Shown here: piece by piece, positions 6,688 through 10,480 of the stretch
Numbering within the stretch: the first letter of the stretch is position 1
Layout: the number at the start of each line of letters is the position of its first letter
Assembly: GCA_021835265.1 (NCBI GenBank)
Contig: JAKBQK010000247.1
Location: forward strand, 1-10,480
Reading direction: 5' to 3'
Source of the DNA: Thermoplasmata archaeon
GTDB taxonomy: Archaea > Thermoplasmatota > Thermoplasmata > Thermoplasmatales > Thermoplasmataceae
DNA: 10,480 nucleotides
Notes under the pieces: model-generated
Seen by the model: the letters and a program-made list of their open reading frames with translations, nothing else
What the model was told of the DNA's origin: nothing
Database searches by the model: none
Position numbers and translations under genes: made by a program

Positions 6688-7719
6688 TTACAATTTTGTA
6701 GGTTCCAAATTACAATTTGCGATATCACTCTTAACCATTAACCTAACTAACTCCCTAAATGTAGTTATCGGGTTCCATCCAAATTTTTCCTTTGCCTTTG
6801 AGTAATCTGCCACGTAGTTATCTGACTCAAGGGGTCTAAAAAATTCTTTACCTACTTTAACCACTGTTTTGCCATTCTGATCTATTCCAACCTCATTTAC
6901 TCCTTTTCCTTTCCACTCAATCTTTGTTCCTATTACAAAGAACGCTTCTTCAGCAAATTCTCTTACCGTGTGAGCTTCTCCTGTTCCTAATACAAAGTCA
7001 TCGGGATAATCAGTTTGCAGCATTTTCCACATGCCTTCCACGTAATCCTTAGCATACCCCCAGTCCTTAATTGCTTCAAGATTTCCAAGAATTACTGGAT
7101 CTGTTGAACCATTATTTATTCTTGCTACAGCCTTAGATATCTTCCTTGTTACGAACTCAGGTCCTCTGACTTCTGATTCATGATTAAAGAGAATACCATT
7201 GCTCATGTAAAGCTTATAGGCATCTCTATATGTCCTAACAGTCCATAGTCCTGCGAGTTTTGATACTGCATAAGGGCTTCTTGGCATAAATGGTGTCATT
7301 TCATTCTGTGGTGTCACCTTTGGTTGTCCGAAAAGTTCTGATGTGCTTGCAAAATATAATCTTGTATTGGGTGATGAATCCTTAACTGCATTACACACAT
7401 TAAGCGTGCCACCTATGTTTGCATCATATGTGGATAGTGCGTTTTGAAAGCTATATCCGACAAAACTCTGCGCCGCCATATGATAGAGTTCATCTGGTTT
7501 TTCTCTTTCAAGAAGTGTTGCAAGAAAATGGCCGTCAGTAATATCACCATAATGGATAACAATCTGTTTTTTGATGGATTCAGGAAGAAGATCAACAGTA
7601 CCCTGAGTCATTGAACTATTCCTTCTCAGGACACCATGTACCTCATAGCCCTTAGATATTAATAGCTGAGAAAGAAAATATCCATCTTGACCAGAAATTC
7701 CAGTTACTACTGCTTTCAT
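6688..7719 (-). CDS. gmd: GDP-mannose 4,6-dehydratase
   Basis: The enzyme converts GDP-D-mannose to GDP-4-dehydro-6-deoxy-D-mannose, the branch-point precursor of GDP-linked 6-deoxysugars such as rhamnose or fucose. At 343 residues it has normal family length. Extended SDR hallmarks are in place: the Rossmann NADP-binding GISGQDG at 7-13, catalytic STSE at 125-128 (Thr/Ser and Glu), and YAVSK at 150-154 (Tyr and Lys). NHES at 179-182 and RGPEFVTRK at 185-193 are further GMD signatures, and FRPLESD at 294-300 ends the nucleotide-binding part. It begins at an ATG with a TATA box centred about 25 bases upstream, so the message is probably leaderless. It follows the family-4 glycosyltransferase gene on the same strand, now separated from it by an IS66 element. 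No GDP-4-dehydro-deoxyhexose reductase gene (rmd or fcl type) is seen in this window. The C-terminal dozen residues are not conserved in my recollection. Confidence 0.93.
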   Translation of the reverse strand: MKAVVTGISGQDGYFLSQLLISKGYEVHGVLRRNSSMTQGTVDLLPESIKKQIVIHYGDITDGHFLATLLEREKPDELYHMAAQSFVGYSFQNALSTYDANIGGTLNVCNAVKDSSPNTRLYFASTSELFGQPKVTPQNEMTPFMPRSPYAVSKLAGLWTVRTYRDAYKLYMSNGILFNHESEVRGPEFVTRKISKAVARINNGSTDPVILGNLEAIKDWGYAKDYVEGMWKMLQTDYPDDFVLGTGEAHTVREFAEEAFFVIGTKIEWKGKGVNEVGIDQNGKTVVKVGKEFFRPLESDNYVADYSKAKEKFGWNPITTFRELVRLMVKSDIANCNLEPTKL

Positions 7720-7740
7720 AACCTCTAATTTAATTAATTA

Positions 7741-7747
7741 TTATAAA
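7741..7747 (-). promoter_or_regulatory. TATA box for gmd
   Basis: On the minus strand TTTATAA is centred about 25 bases before the ATG at 7719, ideal for a leaderless archaeal transcript. The purine-rich GAAAAGA immediately upstream fits a BRE. Both survive the IS66 insertion, whose edge lies 14 bases beyond the box. Confidence 0.65.
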
Positions 7748-7753
7748 TCTTTT

Positions 7754-7761
7754 CAAAGTTT
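7754..7761. repeat. Left copy of IS66 target-site duplication
   Basis: CAAAGTTT adjoins the left inverted repeat. It matches CAAAGTTA at 9258-9265 in seven of eight bases. An 8-base duplication is the known size for IS66-family insertions. The differing last base is most simply a later substitution in this copy. Confidence 0.8.
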
Positions 7762-7785
7762 GTAAGTGGCCAGTCTTGTGTGCAT
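7762..7785 (+). repeat. IS66 left terminal inverted repeat
   Basis: The outer 24 bases match the inverted right end at 20 of 24 positions: GTAAGTGG, CAGT and TGTGCAT are shared. Mismatches are at positions 9, 14, 15 and 17. Confidence 0.85.
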
Positions 7786-7823
7786 GCTGATCGTATTTTA
7801 TCAGTCCTGGTAACAGAAAGATC

Positions 7824-7832
7824 CATATATTG
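7824..7832 (+). promoter_or_regulatory. TATA box for the IS66 transposase
   Basis: CATATATTG is centred 26 bases before the ATG at 7854, as expected for a leaderless archaeal message. It argues against the in-frame TTG at 7830, which would overlap the box. Confidence 0.55.
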
Positions 7833-7853
7833 CTAATATATTATATTAGTAGC

Positions 7854-9232
7854 ATGATTCAGCTTCTTGCAGAGACACCCGGGGATCAGGAGATGATCGA
7901 GAAATTCCAGAGGGCATATGAGAATCTCAGGAAAATTGTGGATCGACTACAGGATGAGAACAGGAATCTTAAGAAGGAGCTGGATGAATACAAGAAGAGG
8001 CACCCCTCCAACGTTGGTGTGAAGAACAGCAAACCCTATGCCATCATGGAAGAAGTTGCAACACATGATGCTGTTCCACCAAAGAGGAAAGCCGGTGCAC
8101 AGAATGGCCACATGGGCCATTCCAGATCTATCCCGCACATCACGGAACGTGTCAGGGTAAAAGCCGTCGGTTTCACATGCCCTGACTGTTCCTCACCCTT
8201 GGTGAGGAAGGGCATGAGAACCAGGGTCATAGAGGATATACCTCCGGTGATTCCCTCCGTGATCCAGTACAGGATAGAGAGGATGTACTGCATCCATTGC
8301 AGGAGGATCATGGAACCTAACATAGCATATGCATTCTCCGGATCAGGGTTCTCCATAGGGGTCATGCTCATAGCGTCATATTTCAAGATCTCCATGAGAT
8401 CGAGCCTGGAGAGTGTATCCATGACCATGAATGAGATTTTTGGCCTCAGGATATCTGAGGATGAGATACAGGACATGCTCTACAGGCTTTCCGATTCCAT
8501 GGGAAAGGAATATGAAACTCTCCTTGACCAGATCAGGAAAGCACCCTCCAGGCACATGGACACAACATCCTGGAGGGAGAACGGATCAAACATGGATCTG
8601 TGGACATTCGTCACAAAGGGAGAGGCCATATTCCACATATCCAAAAGCAACAACCATGAAGTTGCACTGGATCTCCTGGGAAAACAAATGGCACAGACAT
8701 CCATGACCGCCACAGTTCATTTGAATCACTGGCGAAGAAGACAAAGAATGATCAGCAGTACTGCTGGTCTCACATCATATGCGATGCAGGGGAACTGGAA
8801 TCATTCTATGGGGATGAAGGCAGAATAATAAAGGAATCCCTTCAGAAAATATACGATGAGGCAAAGGCATTCCATGGCCATGGAACCATGGAAGATGTCA
8901 GCACCCTCCATGAAAAGCTGATATTCCTCCTGGAAATGGATTATGATCATTCCAGATCAAGTAAATTCGTGGACAATCTGCTCAAAAGGAGAAAGGAATG
9001 GCTCTTCAGGTTCGTCATGGACCCGGATGTGGAATCCACCAACAACAGGGCAGAAAGAGCATTGAGATCCTCAGTGATCATGAGAAAGGTCTCAGGTGGA
9101 ACCAGATCAAATCGGGGATCAAAGGCATACGCAAGACTCTCCTCCATATTCTATACACAGAAACTGAGAAAGAAGAGCATACTCAGGGAAGTCCCCCTGA
9201 TGATCGAGAGAAAGAATCCGAAACCGGGATAG
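7854..9232 (+). CDS. IS66-family transposase, reading frame broken by one base at an A run
   Basis: The DDE transposase moves the IS66 element. The first part (7854-8684) has a heptad-rich coiled coil at residues about 17-50 and a zinc site CPDC (109-112) with CIHC (146-149). The first catalytic Asp is D236 in HMDTTSW. Beyond codon 277 the zero frame loses all similarity and stops at 8826-8828. The -1 frame from 8684 continues the family exactly: GTDIHDRHSSFESL with the second Asp, CWSH, ESTNNRAERALR with the catalytic Glu, then SGGTRSNRGSKAYARLSSI, stopping at 9230-9232. Joined, the product is 459 residues, normal for single-gene IS66 elements. The break is at GGGAAAA (8678-8684). It is either a one-A deletion that killed the gene or a programmed -1 slip site. 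The ATG start is chosen from the TATA spacing. Confidence 0.88.
8678..8684 (+). other. G GGA AAA slippery-type heptamer at the transposase frame break
   Basis: In the zero frame the heptamer reads G-GGA-AAA, the X-XXY-YYZ form of a -1 ribosomal frameshift site. A -1 slip here gives GGG-AAA and continues with ACA AAT GGC ACA GAC, exactly the frame that encodes the rest of the transposase. CAAATG (8685-8690) can pair with CATTTG (8718-8723) downstream. Function is not shown; a simple loss of one A explains the data equally well. Confidence 0.4.
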
Positions 9233-9233
9233 G

Positions 9234-9257
9234 ATGCACAGATCACTGACCACTTAC
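9234..9257 (-). repeat. IS66 right terminal inverted repeat
   Basis: Read inward on the minus strand it starts GTAAGTGGTCAGT and ends TGTGCAT, pairing with the left end at 20 of 24 positions. The transposase stop codon (9230-9232) lies one base inside it. Confidence 0.85.
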
Positions 9258-9265
9258 CAAAGTTA
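9258..9265. repeat. Right copy of IS66 target-site duplication, overlapping a stop codon
   Basis: CAAAGTTA abuts the right inverted repeat. Its last three bases (TTA, 9263-9265) are the TAA stop of the minus-strand glycosyltransferase, so the insertion target included that stop and the duplication preserved it. Confidence 0.8.
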
Positions 9266-10351
9266 AGCTCGTTTATCTACCACATCATGTATGCGATTCT
9301 CCCATGCTTGCTCTGCTTTATCCCAAGAATATTTCTCTGCTATTTCAATGGACGTTTCAAACCATCTTTTTGGATTTTTTAAAATCATTACCGCTGCATT
9401 TCTAAGTGCGTCTCTATCTCCATTTTTCACTTTCAATCCGTTCTTTCCATTTTCAATGCTTTCCGAAACTCCAGGAACGTCATAGGCAACTGTCGGTGTT
9501 CCTGCAGCCGCCGCCTCTACTATTGATATACCCCATCCTTCTGTAACTGAAGAATGGATATTCAACCATGATTCAGAAACAATTCTGGCTAAATGATCAT
9601 CATTAATTCTACCTGTAAATGAAACGTTTCTCTCTAGATTGTATTTATTGACCAACAATTCCAATTTCGCCTTTTCCACTCCTTCTCCAACTATAGTCAA
9701 ATGAATGTCATCTACTTGATTTAACAGTTCTTTTAGAAGATAAACTGCCTCCTCTGGCCTCTTATATGCTCTCATTCCACCATAATAAATCATCGAAGGA
9801 AATTCTGTTTTTTTTGAAGGATGGAATAAGATATTATTTACACCCGGATTTATTTGAACTATATTCTTTGGATTAATGCCGAGTCCTGTAAGATCCAGAT
9901 ATGAAGTACTAGAAATTGTTACAAACTTTTGCTTATTGTAAAAAATGAAGTACGACTTTTCTAAGGCAGTAATAAGCTTAGCTAGGATTAAATTTACCTG
10001 TCCTGGAAGGGATCTTGAATGAAGATGTAAAAATGAAACAATTGTATTCTTCTTCAATAAAATCGGTGTAATCCATGGAACTGCATGCCCAAGATCTGCA
10101 ATCACAACATCAAATCGTCGTCTAATTAGGAAAGCAGGCAAAACAAAATGTGGCAGAACGCGGGCGCCATATCTGTAAATGTTAATTCCTTCTTTTTGTT
10201 CATATCTTTTGCAGTTTTTCCATCCACCTGCAAAAATAGTTACTTCGTACCCTTTATTCACCAATCTTTTACCAACTTCTAAAATAATCTTTTCAGCACC
10301 TCCAGCTTTAGGATTAAAAGGATCACGGTGTGCTAGCCAAATTAATTTCAT
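9263..10351 (-). CDS. Family-4 glycosyltransferase (GT-B fold, retaining)
   Basis: The predicted 362-residue cytoplasmic or membrane-associated enzyme would add a sugar, often mannose or glucose in this family, to a glycan or lipid acceptor. GGAE at 17-20 is the N-terminal glycine-rich acceptor and donor loop. INPGV at 167-171 marks the start of the C-terminal Rossmann domain. The segment YYGGMRAYKRPE (189-200) carries the phosphate-binding Arg and Lys. The E-x7-E motif is present as E271 and E279 in EGWGISIVEAAAAG, followed by GVSESIENGKNG. The length is typical. Its ATG overlaps the stop of the upstream gene in ATGA, so the two genes are translationally coupled. The IS66 element begins at its stop codon, after which gmd follows on the same strand. 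Ancestrally the gap to gmd would have been about 39 bases, making them one cluster. Confidence 0.9.
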   Translation of the reverse strand: MKLIWLAHRDPFNPKAGGAEKIILEVGKRLVNKGYEVTIFAGGWKNCKRYEQKEGINIYRYGARVLPHFVLPAFLIRRRFDVVIADLGHAVPWITPILLKKNTIVSFLHLHSRSLPGQVNLILAKLITALEKSYFIFYNKQKFVTISSTSYLDLTGLGINPKNIVQINPGVNNILFHPSKKTEFPSMIYYGGMRAYKRPEEAVYLLKELLNQVDDIHLTIVGEGVEKAKLELLVNKYNLERNVSFTGRINDDHLARIVSESWLNIHSSVTEGWGISIVEAAAAGTPTVAYDVPGVSESIENGKNGLKVKNGDRDALRNAAVMILKNPKRWFETSIEIAEKYSWDKAEQAWENRIHDVVDKRA

Positions 10352-10480
10352 TTTAAATCAGGCATTAGTTGGCAAAACTTGTTGCCAGACAGTTTTTGTA
10401 AGTTGGCACTAATTTCAAAATTTCCTCTCATTGCGTCAATAACACCAGAAAAACAAGCATAAAACATTCGTTTTTCAAAG
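10348..10480 (-). CDS. C-terminal end of an upstream gene, possibly a family-2 glycosyltransferase
   Basis: On the minus strand one frame is open from the right edge to a TGA at 10350-10348, giving 43 residues. The TGA overlaps the ATG of the family-4 transferase in ATGA, a common operon arrangement that supports this frame as real coding sequence. The segment KRMFYACFSGVIDAMRGNF resembles the C-terminal end of many GT2 sugar transferases, which finish with an aromatic-rich helix followed by G-x-x-D-x-x-RG-x-F. That similarity is short and recalled rather than searched. Most of the gene lies outside the window. If correct, the order GT2 - GT4 - gmd is a sugar-assembly operon. Confidence 0.6.
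   Translation of the reverse strand, partial: FEKRMFYACFSGVIDAMRGNFEISANLQKLSGNKFCQLMPDLK

Larger units (their letters stand above)
7762..9257 (+). mobile_element. Complete IS66-family insertion sequence
   Basis: The element spans 1496 bases. Its ends are inverted repeats starting GTAAGTGG, and IS66 ends typically begin with GTAA. It is flanked by CAAAGTT(T/A) duplications and encodes one IS66 transposase gene reading away from the left end. No separate TnpA or TnpB accessory genes are present, so it is the single-gene form. It inserted between a family-4 glycosyltransferase gene and gmd, in the orientation opposite to both. Its GC content is higher than that of the genes on either side. Confidence 0.92.

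Noticed and set aside
8036..8476. 146-codon minus-strand frame inside the IS66 transposase
   Set aside because: It is the antisense of the zinc-site and catalytic region of the transposase and has no independent features.
10355..10430. Direct and inverted repeats around TTGGCA (AGTTGGCA ... TTGCC ... AGTTGGCACTAAT) that looked like an operator
   Set aside because: The stretch is explained as coding sequence of the upstream gene that ends at 10348 in the ATGA overlap.
1..10480. CRISPR array, toxin-antitoxin pair or defence island
   Set aside because: No regularly spaced repeats, no small paired genes and no nuclease or helicase motifs were seen. The content is surface-glycan genes plus IS elements.

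Overview
The window looks like an archaeal chromosome segment, most likely from a member of the Thermoplasmatales (Thermoplasma/Ferroplasma-type). The reasons are AT-rich boxes centred about 26 bases upstream of start codons with almost no leader, heavy use of AGA/AGG and ATA codons, an archaeal-type IS66 element, a small basic protein with an archaeal character, and an N-terminal fragment that reads as the split glycine dehydrogenase subunit GcvPA. The genus assignment is inference.

Layout from left to right. Bases 1-158 (minus) hold the 5' end of a gcvPA-like gene, with an apparent one-base frameshift near its start. Bases 361-4066 (minus) hold two overlapping genes: a 912-residue multi-spanning membrane protein with a large sequon-rich outer domain, and a family-2 glycosyltransferase beginning with GTG behind a good Shine-Dalgarno site. 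A second family-2 glycosyltransferase (4199-4993, plus) diverges from them. At 5148-6377 a small conserved-looking minus-strand gene abuts a decayed IS1634/IS4-type transposase on the plus strand. A featureless mosaic stretch follows (6378-6687). The right third is a minus-strand sugar cluster: a glycosyltransferase C-terminus entering from the right edge, a family-4 glycosyltransferase joined to it by an ATGA overlap, and gmd (GDP-mannose 4,6-dehydratase). It is interrupted between the last two genes by a complete IS66-family element (7762-9257) with inverted repeats and a near-perfect 8-base target duplication.

Taken together this is a cell-surface glycan or glycoprotein assembly locus. gmd makes the activated 6-deoxy-hexose precursor, the family-2 and family-4 transferases would build a glycan on a lipid or protein acceptor, and the large membrane protein could act on the outer face. 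No flippase, no oligosaccharyltransferase (AglB) and no reductase to finish the GDP-deoxysugar are present here.

The sugar genes are visibly more AT-rich than the two IS elements and the gcvPA fragment. That fits a horizontally acquired or rapidly shuffled surface-glycan island in a host of higher GC content. The IS66 insertion hit the stop codon of the family-4 transferase, kept that stop codon intact through target duplication, and left the gmd TATA box untouched, so it appears largely neutral. I found no CRISPR array, no convincing tRNA or rRNA, and no clearly new defence system.
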